A stretch of 64,000 nucleotides of DNA from Blasia pusilla. Its lineage: Eukaryota; Marchantiophyta; Marchantiopsida; Blasiales. Below are positions 43,906 to 55,892 of this stretch, piece after piece. Position 1 is the stretch's first letter, and the number at the start of each line of letters is the position of its first letter. The position numbers and the translations under genes are program-made. The stretch spans positions 24,552,001-24,616,000 of the forward strand of contig CM114274.1 in assembly GCA_050084515.1 (NCBI GenBank). The letters run 5' to 3'. The notes beneath the pieces are model-generated. The model did no database searches. It was not told the origin of the DNA and saw only the letters and a list, made by a program, of their open reading frames with translations.

Positions 43906-46900
43906 TCAATCTTGAAAATTGGAGAATGGATTACCTAGTTGAGGTGTCAACCCATTTTCAGCTGCTATTTTTGCAGACTCGATCCTTCCGCTCAGCTCCT
44001 TCAAAGCCCTTGCAGTTAAAGTTAGAAGGCGAGCATTGTGAACACAGGAAAGTCGTATGCTTGAGAACAAGTTGTCAATTTCTTCAATACTGGATTTTGT
44101 TACAGGGTTTGCACAATCCGATGATAATCGACATCCTGGTGGAATGGTGTCTATGTGCCAACACCAGAGATGGAAAACAATTAGTTTAGCAGTAGCCACC
44201 ACTAATATCAAATCCCATGTTGAAATACGAACATTTTTATGATCTTGGAAGTATTCATGACCTGCATGTAGAAGTATACATGACCTGGTTCTAGACCTGA
44301 TCCTAGAAGTATACATTACCTGATCCATGACGTAAACATGACATGGTCCTAGAAGTAGACATGCCTTGATTCCTGAAGTTTACATGACCTGATCCACCAA
44401 GTATACATCACTCGATGTTCACTATTGTTATTTACCTCCATTTGGATGCATGTCAAACATCTGAGGTTGGCATGGATCATTCTCCAATTCCTCATTCGAT
44501 TGTCGTGTTATGAGCTTGAGATGAGCCATCCCACCCTGTCTTGTTCCTAACCTTGTTCCCAAAATCTTCACCAAATCTGCTTCATTGTAATTTTCCTTCA
44601 ATAAGGCAGCAATCTGTTTGGCATACTTTTAAAAAAAACTCAGTATAATATAATACCAATTTTAGTACATATGTAAAGTAATATGTTCAATTCACTTTGA
44701 AAAGAAGGAGAATACAAGAATGTAAGAGGCCCTTATAATATGCTTGCAAATGTTCCCCTTCAGAGACCATGGACAGTCACAATGACCCCACTATGTATCG
44801 TAGTTGTAGACTTCATACCATTTATTCTCCAATTTATGACTCCTAACTCTTGCCATACTCACCTCCCCCCTGGTGCGTATGATCTCTACATCACTACCAG
44901 AAATTGCTTTCCCTTTCAAAACAGCGTTGTTTACGTATTTTTCATGTGTCGCATTTGTCACAAATCCTCTCCTTTTCAACAAGTGGACGTGGAAATACCA
45001 TGCCTCAATGTCATTGATGAGTTTCCAAACTAGGTAGTCCCCTCTTCTCTGTGATAATGTTTTGTGGTCATCATGTAGGATAGCCTTCATGCTTCCATGA
45101 TAGTTCTCAATTGTACCGATTCGTGTCTTGATTTGCATGAGGATAGTCCCCTTCTGCTTTTACCCACTTTGCTGAAGTCATTGCACCAATGAGGAAATGT
45201 TAATTCAAATTTGAATGCATAATTGAATGCGACAACCAAACTCAAAGTCAAGAAACAACAATGATACTCACCAATCTTGGGTTCCCAATATGTTTATATG
45301 TACTTTACAAACTCTGACTCCGCTTGATAGTCTTCATAGAATTTCTCTAGGTCCCTCTTTGCGTCATTCAAAATGACTTGTCGTGTGTATGTGCCACATC
45401 GATTCACATACATGATGTCTCCTAACCTTCGCGACATTTCAGCTCTCATGCCATGACTACGCACCTTTTTCTTCAACTGCTTTAACCAGTCATGCCGTAC
45501 ATGCCATAGACATAGAATGATGTGTGCTGTTGGAAATATTGCCCTGTTCAAAGGGTTCCAATCATTTAGTCTGCATTATGAACAGATAGAATCGCTTCTA
45601 TGTTGGTGGAATGGTTTCCCTTCTTGAGGAAGACTGGTTTCCTACATGTTGGAAACATAATGAATACAACTTCATATGCATAGCTAATGCTGCTTAAAGC
45701 ACTCATACCATAGAAGGATATTGATGTTTGTTGGCAGAAACGATTTTTGCAACAGTGGAATGGTTTCTTCCACCGTGAGAGTAAATGTGAGAAGATTATC
45801 CTATCCAAATCTACAGTTAACCCATCATGCCAATTGTCGTTAATGAATACAGAGGAATTTATTCTCACCTTAATGCATTCTGCTCTTCTAAAGCGTCGTC
45901 AACAATGATCGCATTTGGTTCCCAATTTGGTTGGATGACTCTACATTTATCCAAGATAGCTTTCAACCACTTTCCCAAATACACTTCTTTTGCACTAGAT
46001 GTGAGAACCCAGGTCACGGGTATCCCTGAGTGGTGATCATCAAACACGAGGAAAGTATATAGGGGAAACTACAAAACATCAATACAACTGTTAGTATCAT
46101 GATTATATAGAATCATTAAAACATGAATGAAAGTAATAAGAAGACTTACTTCACATGAAATATCTCTTCAACAAAATAAGTAAGAGCAAGTACCCTGTTG
46201 CGATTGGTGCCAAATGTGCTATCCATGCTCAAGGCGCTGCCATGTCCATACTTTACAAGAGCATTCAACTGCCATTGGCTTTGGAATCCCAAAATGAATG
46301 GATGTGTCTCATCCATGTAAGGCTCGTAAATGAACACCTTCTCAGAAGAATACTCAACAAACAAGCTCAAGGACTCGTTCTCGCTCCTAGCATATAGAAA
46401 TGTCTCCTGATTGAATTGTTTTTTTTATGTTTTGTATATCATGCATTTGCATGAAGTCATCTCGGGTCAAACTCTCTTCAAAGTTGGTATCCGTCAACGA
46501 GCGCTCTTTCAACATCTTTGAATGCTCGGCTTGATCAGTGGGGCTTAACCCCAAGCGAAGCCTCTCTTTCACATAATTCTTTAGATCATCTGAAATCCTA
46601 GGAGCAAACATCTTCGGTGTATCTATGCATGCTTTGTCGTCCTTTCCATGGCATGGCTTGTTGGCTTTATCCACGTGAGCTCTATTTTTGTAGGTGATCT
46701 TTGCAACATGCGGAGGAGTGTTGATTTCAAGGACTGTAAAACGACATTGACACCCACGTTTGCAACTATCGCCTCTACTTATGATTTGTCCTCACGGCCT
46801 ACTACCTCTTCCACTTTTGGGGACAGCAGACCTGTAAACATAACAAAAGGAGCTGATGTGAAATTAACACACTAAACCATTTCTAACTGAATGGTCATCC

Positions 46901-47306
46901 ACTCTCCTCAATAATCAAAGTTTGAAATATGTGAATGGATAGGAGAAGATAGTGGGCACCTATGCACAATCTCCTGATGCATTTGGCGCAGATCAGTTGG
47001 GCCATACGCACAATAGTATATTGTGTACAATGGACCCCCTCCATCCATATCTCTGGAGCAGCCCTTGCCCAATCTTGACATTCCTTTCCAGAATGTTGTT
47101 GGGTTCCTTCCATCGCCATGCCCCTCGCCAAGAATGAAATCATGTAATCTTTCCCAAGGTATGTATGCTACATGATCGTCATCCCAGGAAAGCTTGTTGG
47201 CTGAGATAAGTCCTGGAGGAATATCAGTTTGAACAAAAATCTTGTTCATGGATAATATCCTCCTTGTTAAAGAGCTTCCACTTGCAAGCATATCAGATGT
47301 GGCCAT
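43906..47306 (-). mobile_element. MULE-type transposase, multi-exon
   Basis: Exon-like blocks on the minus strand, in order: 47306-46900 (N-terminal region); about 46790-46387, with a possible zinc-binding CKRGCQC...CHG segment like MULE DNA-binding domains; 46370-46146 with SMDSTFGTNRNR (first catalytic Asp); 46068-45869 with VFDDHHSGIPVTWVLTSSAK and IIVDDALEEQNALR (second Asp); about 45551-45294 with ILCLWHVRHDWLKQLKKKV (the C.WH motif after the second Asp); 45138-44791; and a C-terminal region to about 43906. The 46068-45869 exon has clean AG and GT borders. I did not identify the third acidic residue or the terminal inverted repeats. Most exons are open, so this may be among the less decayed elements here. 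A BED-finger gene follows upstream on the same strand. Confidence 0.7.
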
Positions 47307-47541
47307 TTTGGGGAGGCCAATTCTGTGATCAATGTTTCCCTGTATGTTAATAAGACAGAAAGAACAGGTGTCAAAAGGTGCTATTCAAACATTTACTAAT
47401 CTGGTTGGACATGGTTTAACAAATGGCATGTATTGGGTTTTTATGTGAATGAAGAAGTATGCATTAGGTGCCCATTCTGCATTCCTGCTTTCAAACAGAT
47501 CCTACCCCTGTCCATTACCAGTGGAATGTCTTCACTGACAT

Positions 47542-47680
47542 ATGGAATGGCTTTGCATTGTCATGGAATGGCTTCCCATAGACATGGAATGGCTTTCCCT
47601 TCACATGGAATGGCTTCTCTGTTTTGTGGAATGGCTTCTCTGGGAACTGGAATGGTTTATCAGACCCGTGGAATGCTTCG
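47542..47680. repeat. 21-bp minisatellite, about seven units
   Basis: TGGAATGG recurs with a 21-bp period at 47542, 47563, 47584, 47605, 47626, 47647 and 47668. It encodes a seven-residue repeat on the plus strand (HGMAS type), which I take as a by-product. The same GTGGAATGG core is scattered across 43.1-49.2 kb. Confidence 0.92.
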
Positions 47681-48350
47681 GTGATGATTTCCTCCTAAGC
47701 ATGGGAAGGAACAGGAATTTCTTAGAATAACTTTACTCGTTTGGATTGCCCTCCAATCTGCGTGCTACATTGCTCTCGAACCTCAGAAACTTGCTGCCCA
47801 AATCGTACGTAGTGTATGAAAAAAAATCATGGAAGTTTGTGAACTCCCACCACTTTGAATTCAGAATCAAATACTTTCTGTACAAGGTGGTAGCATTCCT
47901 AGTGGTAGCATGTCCCACTTGTGTAAGCCTCTTCTAACTCTACTACTATGGGGCCTGTCACTTAAGTATAAGTGAAGAACCAACCGTATACTTGTAGTAG
48001 ATTCTTTAAGAGCCTATGTACAAAATTACTTTCAGGTAAGGTCCGAGAAGTACAAAAACTACAGCGCTAATGACAAAAACTAACGAGGGTATACTTCTGC
48101 CATGAGAGAAGTATCTAAAAAACCACAGCGCAACGACTCTGGAATCTAGCTTCCCATATCCAATATGGGAACATCTCCATCTACGCTATCTGCAATGACA
48201 ACACGAGAAAAAAATCAGAGATAGGAATATCATTACTATCCATGCTAAGCTATTTTGAAAGTAAAATAAGAGAGCAAAATTGGAGGTAGAGAACAAGGAC
48301 TCTTGCCATAATCACAAAATCACATAGAGTGTGCATACTCATACATACAT

Positions 48351-50635
48351 TCATACCTTTTTCTTTTTCTTTTCCACTCCTGGGTTGAGCTGGCCGTACT
48401 TGTTCTTCCGTTTAGCCATCCTGGTTGGGGGGGTTGCCATCATTTGTTGGAGGACTTCAAACTTCGACTTTCCTAATTCCCTGCACTCCTCGACAGTAGG
48501 TGTCAAACCTGTTCGTGTGGACTTCACGTTCTTGGCCTTGGTCACTTGTGAGTGAGTGCCAAGTTTAGGTACCTCCCTTCTAATGTTGTCATTGATATCA
48601 TTCAACAACATCTTGCCCAAATTTTTCTTCAAAGCTCTCAATTCTCTAGAGGATATTTTTTCTTAAGAAGGGTGTCATCATCAACATCTTCATGATCCTC
48701 CAATGCCATCGGATTTGCAAAAGGAATCTGCACGTCTTCATGAATAGGGGTGCGAAATGCAGAGCCGGTTGTCTTGACCAAATGTGGATCGTCTGTAACC
48801 CCTTCATGATGGATTGCTGCCCCATTCTCACCACATGGAGTGTGTGGAATGGGTTCCACAGGCGTATCACCTCGACACTATGCATACACACTTTCGGCTC
48901 CCCCCTCTGGTGGAATGAATTCCGCATTAGGCTGAAGTCCCGGAGGTGGAGTGGCATCCGCATTGATAGAATCCCCACCTGGTGGAATGGGTTCCACCAA
49001 CTAACTCTCTCTCGGCTGTGGAGTGGGATCCGCCCTTGGAGCCTCCCCACTTGGTGGAATGGGTTCCACCATTTGATTCTCTCTCGGCGGTGGAGTGGGT
49101 TCCACCCTTGGAGCCTCCCCACTTGGTGGAATGGGTTCCACCAATTCACTCTCTCTAGGGGATGGAGTGGGTTCCACCCTTGGAGCCTCCCCACCTGGTG
49201 GAATGGGTTCCACCAATTCACTCTCTCTCGGGGGTGGGAGAGATCTTTTCGATCGTGTCTGGGGGACTTTACGTTTCTTCTTTGTAACAATCTTCCCCTT
49301 CAATTTTGGTGTCTCGGCCTTCCTTTGGCCCTTTGAACGCTGTGGTACTTTGCAATTAGAAACCTTACCCGCCTCTTTACTGTTAACAGCCTTACCCGCG
49401 TCGTCGCCTAAGCGATGACGCCGGGGTGGCAAGGATTGGAAATCACTGCTATCTGATTCCGAAGACTTATGTAAGTCTCCACCCGTCTCCTCTGCTCTCA
49501 CTTTCAAGCCCTGTTTTCCCTTCTTACACCAGGTGTCTTTGTCATGTTTCCTTTGACTTGGAACATATGCACCAGCTCTCTCCTCACAAATATCTTTTGC
49601 TTTTTTGGAATCTCTTATGGCCAACCATTCCTCATATTGTTGCTTGGCCATAAACTTAGAGTACTTGGCTTGATCTCGCTCAAGCCAACCCATTAGATTT
49701 TGTTTCTTGCGTGCTATCCACGCAACACTCTGCTTGACTTGTGCCTCTCTTTCGACAAAAAACTCGGTAGGTAGCTCCTGTAGAGACACAACGTCGCCTT
49801 TTTGAACTACTCCCCACAACTTCTTAACCATCTCCAGATGTGTGAAGTAACCCTTACCCCTCCCTATCAAGTCCTTAGAACCTTGTAGACTTGCTCTATC
49901 TATGGCTGCCAAGCAACCATATACTACATGCTCCATCATGGAGTTACTATTTTGGCAATCATGAAATCTCACCAAGCACTCACGGTATTGTTTCCTGTCT
50001 AGGAGGCCATCCCAGTCCCGAATATGCAAGGAATTCACCAAATTACACTCCATCAAAGCCACCACTGATGGCTTCTTCCCTAGTATCGGGATATGAGGAC
50101 TCCGCTGCATAGACAACCACCTCTCCGAGTGGAATTGACGCAACCTGTACATTTTCTCCCTCCTGATTTTAGCCTCCCTCCTATGAGCATCCCCGGATTT
50201 CCTAAGAAGCTCTCTCTCTCTCTGGGCATCTATCACTTCTCTCTTACGACCCATCACTGGGTCGTTGGCGCGCCTACTTGGATTTTCTAGTGGTACTAGC
50301 AATGCCTCGTCCAAGTCAGGGTGGTTTTTAATCAAGTGTTGATTGCACTTGGTTTTATTTTTGGCCTTTAGGATGCGATTACAAAGCATGCACATCCACT
50401 TTTCCCCATCCTCTATGTATCTCCAATATGTGTTCTCCCCAAGAGCAACACCCCACACAACTCGATTCATACTGGTGGCTGCCACGATTGAACTCTGACG
50501 GAAGATATACCGAGACCTACGACTGCTAAACTGACACCACACAAGCTCCTCCATAAGCACTTCAACAATAGAGTAGTACTCAAACATCGGGCCTGATAAG
50601 AAATCCATGCTATGAAGGAGAAAGAAATAGACCAA
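48351..50635 (-). CDS. BED-finger-like protein with proline-rich repeats, broken 3' end
   Basis: A long frame runs from 50635 to 49001 (544 residues). The more likely start is Met56 (50470), just before the finger. Cys82-X2-Cys85 and His100-X4-His105 with the preceding WRYIEDGEKWMCMLC give a BED/C2H2-like zinc finger. The middle is highly charged and probably helical. KKKRKVPQTRSKR looks like a nuclear localisation signal. The C terminus has three full 24-residue repeats (core ELVEPIPP(G/S)GEAPRVEP) and a fourth cut by a TAG at 49001. That TAG replaces Gln/Glu of other repeats, and sequence beyond (48999 to 48351, two more frames ending in KKKKKV) looks like the original tail. It probably accompanies the MULE transposase on the same strand; its role is not known. 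Confidence 0.6.
48981..49214. repeat. 72-bp tandem repeats each holding GGTGGAATGGGTTCCACC
   Basis: The 18-bp palindrome occurs at 48981, 49053, 49125 and 49197, exactly 72 bp apart, and encodes the EPIPP core of the 24-residue protein repeat. Between them lie half-matching copies (GGAGTGGGTTCCACCC). Related but less symmetrical copies occur at about 43091, 43443, 44139, 45607 and 45757. Confidence 0.93.
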
Positions 50636-50639
50636 ACAT

Positions 50640-51520
50640 ACCAGTTCCCAACTGCCCTTGCTTCCCTCGCGTCTGTATTCTCAGCGATCCTTCAGCCTCT
50701 GATCCGAACTACCCCTTGAGTTTTCAAGTTCACGAGTGTTATAAAAGCATAATCACAATCTTACCCTCAGATTTCCAGGTGAATAGAAGCTTAGTGTACT
50801 CAGCCACTGCTTCCGGTCTGATTTCTACCACTCATGCATTACACTTCGCGTAGACCTCGTGTTAAGAAATGGTATCCAGGGCAAAGAAGTCCATGATTGA
50901 GCATTTGGGGTGTATCCACGCAACATGACTGTGTTTCGATTCGTCAGAAAGAAATTGACCGTGGACAAAACAAAGCGGCGTTGGTCATCGGTGGCGAACT
51001 GTAATATGCGGTGTAATATTTATGAAGGCCCTGTAGATGTCCAGAGATTCCATACAGAAAGGTGGGCATAATCGCTCAGAGTCCTCTTTGTTGGAAAAGA
51101 AGTCTTCACTCACTCTCCAGAAACGAGCTAACACGACGATACTCACAAAGTGGCCACCCTGAACTAAGGAGCGCCCCGCTCAGATATTTTATTAGATGGA
51201 ACAGAACAACGCTGGAACGCCATGTCTTAGTCACTACAAATCTTATGCCAATCAATGACAAACGGTGATACACATTCTACTTACGGCCGTCACTTAACTG
51301 TCATTTCTTTAATATCGATGTATATGAAATGACTCATACAACATTGAACGATCTTTCTCATTCTGGCACTGTTGAGCTAGCCCTTTCCATCAAGCATTTT
51401 TATTGAAGTTCATTTTTCGATCTTCATAGGCTGAAGATTGTCTCAACATCGAGACTCGGAGTTTCATAGCATCAGTCATGTATCTCAAACGTGCTGCTGC
51501 TGTTTGCTTGTTGCTTATGA
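50640..51520. other. No recognisable gene
   Basis: Presumed upstream region of the BED-finger gene. No frame with a domain was seen. Confidence 0.4.
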
Positions 51521-51525
51521 CGTTC

Positions 51526-52951
51526 GGAGAGCGATATTGCCAAAGCCCGGAGCACTAATTGCTCCGTGCTTAGGGGCTCAGAGGCAAGACAGAAGACAGG
51601 TGAGTGACAGTAACGCACCTGTAGAAACTTGCAAAGTGAATGTCGATCTCCGTGACCCCCTCCCTAAACGCGAGAGCGACACAAACCGAGGGCGATTTGA
51701 CAGCAAATTCTTGGAGCCCAATACTCTAGCCACAACTCGTGATGGACGGATCGTGTCTATTTCAAAGCTTTCTCGTTGATCCCTGGCCGCCGGTCATGAG
51801 GTATTCATCGGATACTTGAATAGGCTCTTTCTGGAATTGAATTTTGTGAGAGCGGAGTTCTCGGAGCAGAGTGAGGGAGAGGGAAGTTCAGTCTAGAATT
51901 GGTAGCGAAGAGCAGATATCGACAGGACGATGGAACAAGGCCGTGGCCTCATGAATTCGACCACGCATTTGGCAGACGCGCCCATGGGAGGACTGGAGAT
52001 GAACAATGGGATGCAGATTACCCGCTACTAGGGGTAGCGGTGACATTGCTGTTCCAGGCCGGGAGACGAAGACCGCAACGCAAAGACGCCCAAAGCGTGT
52101 TGGCCTCGCTGGTCATCGCCATCCGCACGAATGGATGTCGTATTTCGGCGTCGCTGTTGAGAAAAGCCATGGATCAACCTGTGAAAGACTCTACGCCCCG
52201 TCCGCCTCACTTTCCTCCGTCGCACTCCGGTGTTTCTTTCGATTCTTTCGCGATCAATGCTACAACGGGTACTTCCTCATGCTGATGGCCATGTCTTTCA
52301 ACAGCGGAGTGTTTATCGCGATCATCTTAGGTCTCACGTTCTCGCATTTTGTCTGCTTGATGCGTCAAAAATTGTCTTCAGAAGTCGGACGTAACGTTTA
52401 ACCTTTCCATTTTCCATTCCCCCGGTGTGTAGTCGGAGCTGTCTACTCAGAAATGCACCAAACAACGAACCCTGGAGGCCCCGTAACGTTGCAAAGAATG
52501 AAGGCCATCAACGGAAGGTGCAATGTGCGAAGGAAGCCATTCCTTCCTTCGTTCGAAAGCCATTCCACGAGTGGTCCCCAAAAAAACTGCTCCGGATGGG
52601 GTTAGGGCTTCGGAAGGAACGAGGTCATTGGACGATGTCAGAGGCCATGGGTAAACAACGGGGATCATGTACATGGTATGGTCCCCATGTAAGTTTCATG
52701 AACATTACCATGCCATGGGGATGTCTTCGACAGATATCCGTGGCGGTCTGGTCGACACAGTATCCTAGAGAAGGGTCAATTGACTGGGGCGGAGAAAGCA
52801 AGTCGGGATAATCCTGGGGTTAGAAATTAGTTAGGGACTTGCGGGTGGGTTAGGAGATAACGGGTAGGTTAGGGCGCTTGGGGTTCCCAATTAGTGGGAG
52901 CCCCTAAGCACGGAGCAATTAGTGCTCCGGGCTTTGGCAATATCGCTCTCC
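51526..52951. mobile_element. TIR element, 1426 bp, with perfect 54-bp terminal inverted repeats
   Basis: 51526-51579 and 52898-52951 are exact reverse complements beginning GGAGAGCGATATTGCC. Each arm contains a small internal hairpin (CGGAGCACTAATTGCTCCG). No transposase is encoded. I could not find a convincing target-site duplication (left flank ATGACGTTC, right flank TTTTTCAAC). The interior carries a copper-transporter pseudogene. Perfect identity of the arms implies a recent origin or conversion. Confidence 0.8.
51930..52401 (+). pseudogene. COPT: CTR/COPT copper transporter pseudogene inside the TIR element
   Basis: From ATG 51930 the frame gives a Met-rich N terminus (MGGLEMNNGMQITRY) and then stops near 52027, where CTR proteins have the WG of their first helix. 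A shifted frame continues VTLLFQAG and ASLVIAI (first membrane helix). A third stretch ends with YFLMLMAMSFNSGVFIAII and LGLTFSHFVCLM. The last block matches the 'YLVMLAVMSFN.GVF' second and third helices of plant COPT proteins, with the MxxxM-type metal path. It is intronless, has at least two frameshifts and stops at 52401. The family imports Cu(I) across membranes as trimers; this copy cannot. It appears captured, because the flanks are TIRs. Confidence 0.72.
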
Positions 52952-53772
52952 TTTTTCAACTACCCGGAGTATGTCAGAGTGGTCTGACTAGCTCTACTTC
53001 GAGTGAGTGACCCGCAGCAGATGAGGAGCCATTTCGAAGGCCACTCTACACAGCCCGGATTGTTGAAAATTAGACACCAGGAAATTCCAGTCAGCCTGCA
53101 TCAGAATACAAGAAACAAGGTGTGGCTCCACAGCGATTCCAAGCAAACGAAGTAGACCAGACAAGAATCGAATTTATGCCGACGCGCTGGATAATCTAGT
53201 CGCCGGATTGAGTCACACTTGAACGTCAATTTTGCCCGGATCCTTTGGAAATTCCCGAGTTCCGCCCCAAAATGGCTCCTCGTCTAGGAACATCTGACCA
53301 GATCCTTGGCAAATGCCTGGGATCCGCCCAAAATTGCTCCTCATCTGCGCGTGGTGCCTTTCAAAGTGAAGTGCCGATTCCCTTCGCCTCCCCTGCCATG
53401 GTAACACATGCTAGTTTATACTCAAGTCAGTGGAACCACGTCATTCAACATTCCTCCAAGAGACCAGGGTTATCTTAAAGTCTTAACTACCATTTGAATA
53501 AAAATCGCGTGTCGCATCATGCGTCAAGTATCGATAGAACTTCGATCTTCGATCACTCAGGTCTTATTTCACTTGTTTCCTGATAGTCAGATTTCATGAT
53601 TCATGGACCGGATTGGCCGTGATGACCTCGACAGTGTCCAGATCCAGTGCTCTAGTCCTCAAAATTTTCTGGGCGTTGAGACATGTAGAGTCGAATTATG
53701 TACAAAGAACCGATATACAAATCTAATTCCGGTTTTCAGAGTAGCTAACTTAAAAATTAAATTTAAGAGAAA
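52952..53772. other. Spacer and CHS copy 2 3' flank
   Basis: 53450-53772 matches the 3' flank of copy 1 on the opposite strand. An imperfect tandem duplication of about 65 bp lies at 53237-53352 (TCCGCCCCAAAATGGCTCCT against a matching later copy). No gene seen. Confidence 0.55.
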
Positions 53773-55310
53773 TCATGCTGGGGTTATGGGTAACGCCTTC
53801 AGCACAGACACTTCCACTGTCAAGCCGGGCCCGAAAGCTACCACGAGTCCCCATTCGCAACCTTCTCCCGTGGTGCTGGCGTTCATCGCGACGGATCCCT
53901 TTCGCATTTGATCCAGCACAAACAGCACACTGGCTCCCGACATGTTTCCGTAATCATAAAGCACATCCCGGGTGGCCTTCAGCTTCTCCGGGTTCAATTC
54001 CAGCTTCTTCTCCACTTCATCGAGGATCGCGCGGCCCCCAGGGTGTACGCACCAGAAGATATCGTTCCATCCCGGGGATCCTGCTACCTCGATGGCTCGA
54101 TTGAAGATCGGGAGAGTGTTCCTGGAGATGAGGCCGGGCACATCCTTGAGCAGATGGAAAATGAGACCCGCCTCGGTCAAGCGTCCCTCGATGGCGCCAT
54201 CACTCTCCGGCAGAACCGTCTCCCCTGACCAGTGGATCTCGAATTGGGGTTTCTCCACTAGGGGCACCGGGTCGGAACCTACGATGAGCACGGAAGCCCC
54301 GTCGCCGAAGATGGCCGAGCCCACCAAGTTGTCGAGATGTTCTTCGTTCGGTGCTCGAAACGTGACGCAGGTGAGCTCGCTCACCACTGTGAGCACCCTC
54401 GCGCCTTTGTTATTCTCGGCCAGATCCTTGGCAACGCGCAGAACGGTAGCTCCTCCGAAGCATCCTTGCTGGTACAGCATGGTGCGCTTGACGTTGGGAT
54501 TGAGGCCCAGAAGTCTGGTGAGCGTGAGGTCTGCTCCGGGCATGTTCACACCGCTCGTGGTGGCGAACACCACGTGAGTGATTTGGTCCCTGGGCTGTCC
54601 CCATTCTTCGAGCGCCTGGATGGCTGCCTTCTCCGCGAGTCTGGGCACCTCCCGGATGGCAATGTCTTGTCGAACGTCCAAGGAAGCATCCTTGTAAGTG
54701 CACATGGCCGGATTAGCCTTGAGTATTTCTTCGGTGCAATGGAAGTAACGTTGGTTGATCGCGGAATTCTGGCCTGCGTTAGACGAGGAACGATAATCAG
54801 GGTCAGTAGCAGAGGCGTACGGCAAATCAAGATTTCGAATTTGCAGAGTAAGTCTTTCTAGAACGAATGGTATGTCGTTATGGTGAACTTGCTGCAGCTT
54901 TGAACAACTGTTAGAAATTTTTTCTAGGAAGAGACGAATCTTTAGATGCAATTGAAGGTCCCAGAGAGGATAATCTCGCGTTTGATTCATAGCCATAATG
55001 AAGCGCAAGTTTGAAGTACACAGCTGGGTATGGCCATTTGCGATTTCTCGCTGTCGGGCCATTGAGAATTCTACATAGTGACACCGAAGAAAACTGAAGC
55101 TCTAAATAGTAACACTCAGAGATTAATCCACAGGAGTCACTCACATATGCGCGCGAATTTGGCCTTCAGTGCTGTCTTGTGGCTGCAGTTGGTGATGTCG
55201 AAGAAGAAGTCTGCGTACTCGCTCTGCGGATACGCAGTGGGTGGAGTAGCCTTGCCGATGGCCAACACAGTTGCAGGTCCCACAGCCCTCTCGTGCTTGT
55301 AAGCGGCCAT
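53773..55310 (-). CDS. CHS: Chalcone synthase-like type III polyketide synthase, copy 2
   Basis: Exons 55310-55145 and 54773-53773 encode 388 residues. The intron (55144-54774, 371 bp) is at the same T|GC split Cys codon as in copy 1. Exon 1 is identical in protein to copy 1. Exon 2 differs at five residues: 284 Gln to Glu, 316 Lys to Asn, and the last three residues ARE to TPA. All catalytic residues (Cys160, Phe211, His299, Asn332) and the AFGPG variant are the same. The intron is in frame over much of its length, giving a long readthrough frame that should not be taken as the protein. The leader is divergent: the TATAAAAT of copy 1 reads TGTAAAAT here, so expression may be weaker or different. 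The gene faces copy 1 across about 46 kb. Confidence 0.93.
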
Positions 55311-55760
55311 CACAGGAAACGAACTCAACACTCAGTATCGGTGGAGAGCTCTTGACAGGGCGTTTTCGAGCAGAGAGACTTTGAAACAAACGTATTTGAG
55401 GACCTCGAATAGCAGATAGCCCAGACGCAAGCGAAGCTGTTCAGTAAGGGCAGCGATGAAGGACTGTATGGACGTGTAGTGATTTTACACCTTCGGGTTT
55501 CATTAGTCAGTAGTGTAGATGGCCACGCCAAAACTCACGAGGTGGAAACTGGGTCCGAAAAAGACAACGCAGACGTTGTGCACATGGAAAATGGGATTGA
55601 CCCATTGCGAAAGTCCCCGTCTCTCGTCTCGAACCGAAGAACGAGGACGTGCTGTTGACGCCGTCGCGCAGTGCAAGGAGATCGGGCCGAGGGACGCGGC
55701 CACCCGGAGACCGTGACTACCCGGACGTCAATGGGATACCGGTGGCTGGGCACGCGCGAA
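55311..55760 (-). promoter_or_regulatory. Promoter and leader of CHS copy 2
   Basis: Similar to 5880-6405 read in the opposite sense. It has one copy of the leader unit that is duplicated in copy 1, lacks the 55-bp palindrome, and has TGTAAAAT (near 55480-55490) in place of the TATA box. Confidence 0.55.
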
Positions 55761-55892
55761 ACTCAGAGGGGTTTTCCTTCGTTCCCGCCCGCGAGGGGGG
55801 ACGAGGTCCTGCGGGGACGCGCGCGCCGCCCGGACGAGAGGATGGGCCGGTTCAAGATCCGGGAAGATTTTTTTTATATCTGAGCCGATGAC

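Noticed and set aside
47433-47684. An 83-codon frame with HGMAS-type repeats as a gene.
   Set aside because: It is explained by the 21-bp minisatellite and has no domain or conserved start.
48692-49336. A 214-codon plus-strand frame and a 214-codon minus-strand frame over the 72-bp repeats.
   Set aside because: The 72-bp unit is a multiple of three, so all frames stay open through the array. Only the BED-finger frame continues into non-repeat coding sequence.
51526-52951. Target-site duplication for the TIR element.
   Set aside because: No matching 2-9 bp words flank the two outer ends, so none is claimed.
53773-55062. A 429-codon continuous minus-strand frame as the CHS protein.
   Set aside because: It reads through the intron, which happens to be open. 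The conserved T|GC splice at Cys56, shared with copy 1, gives the normal 388-residue enzyme.
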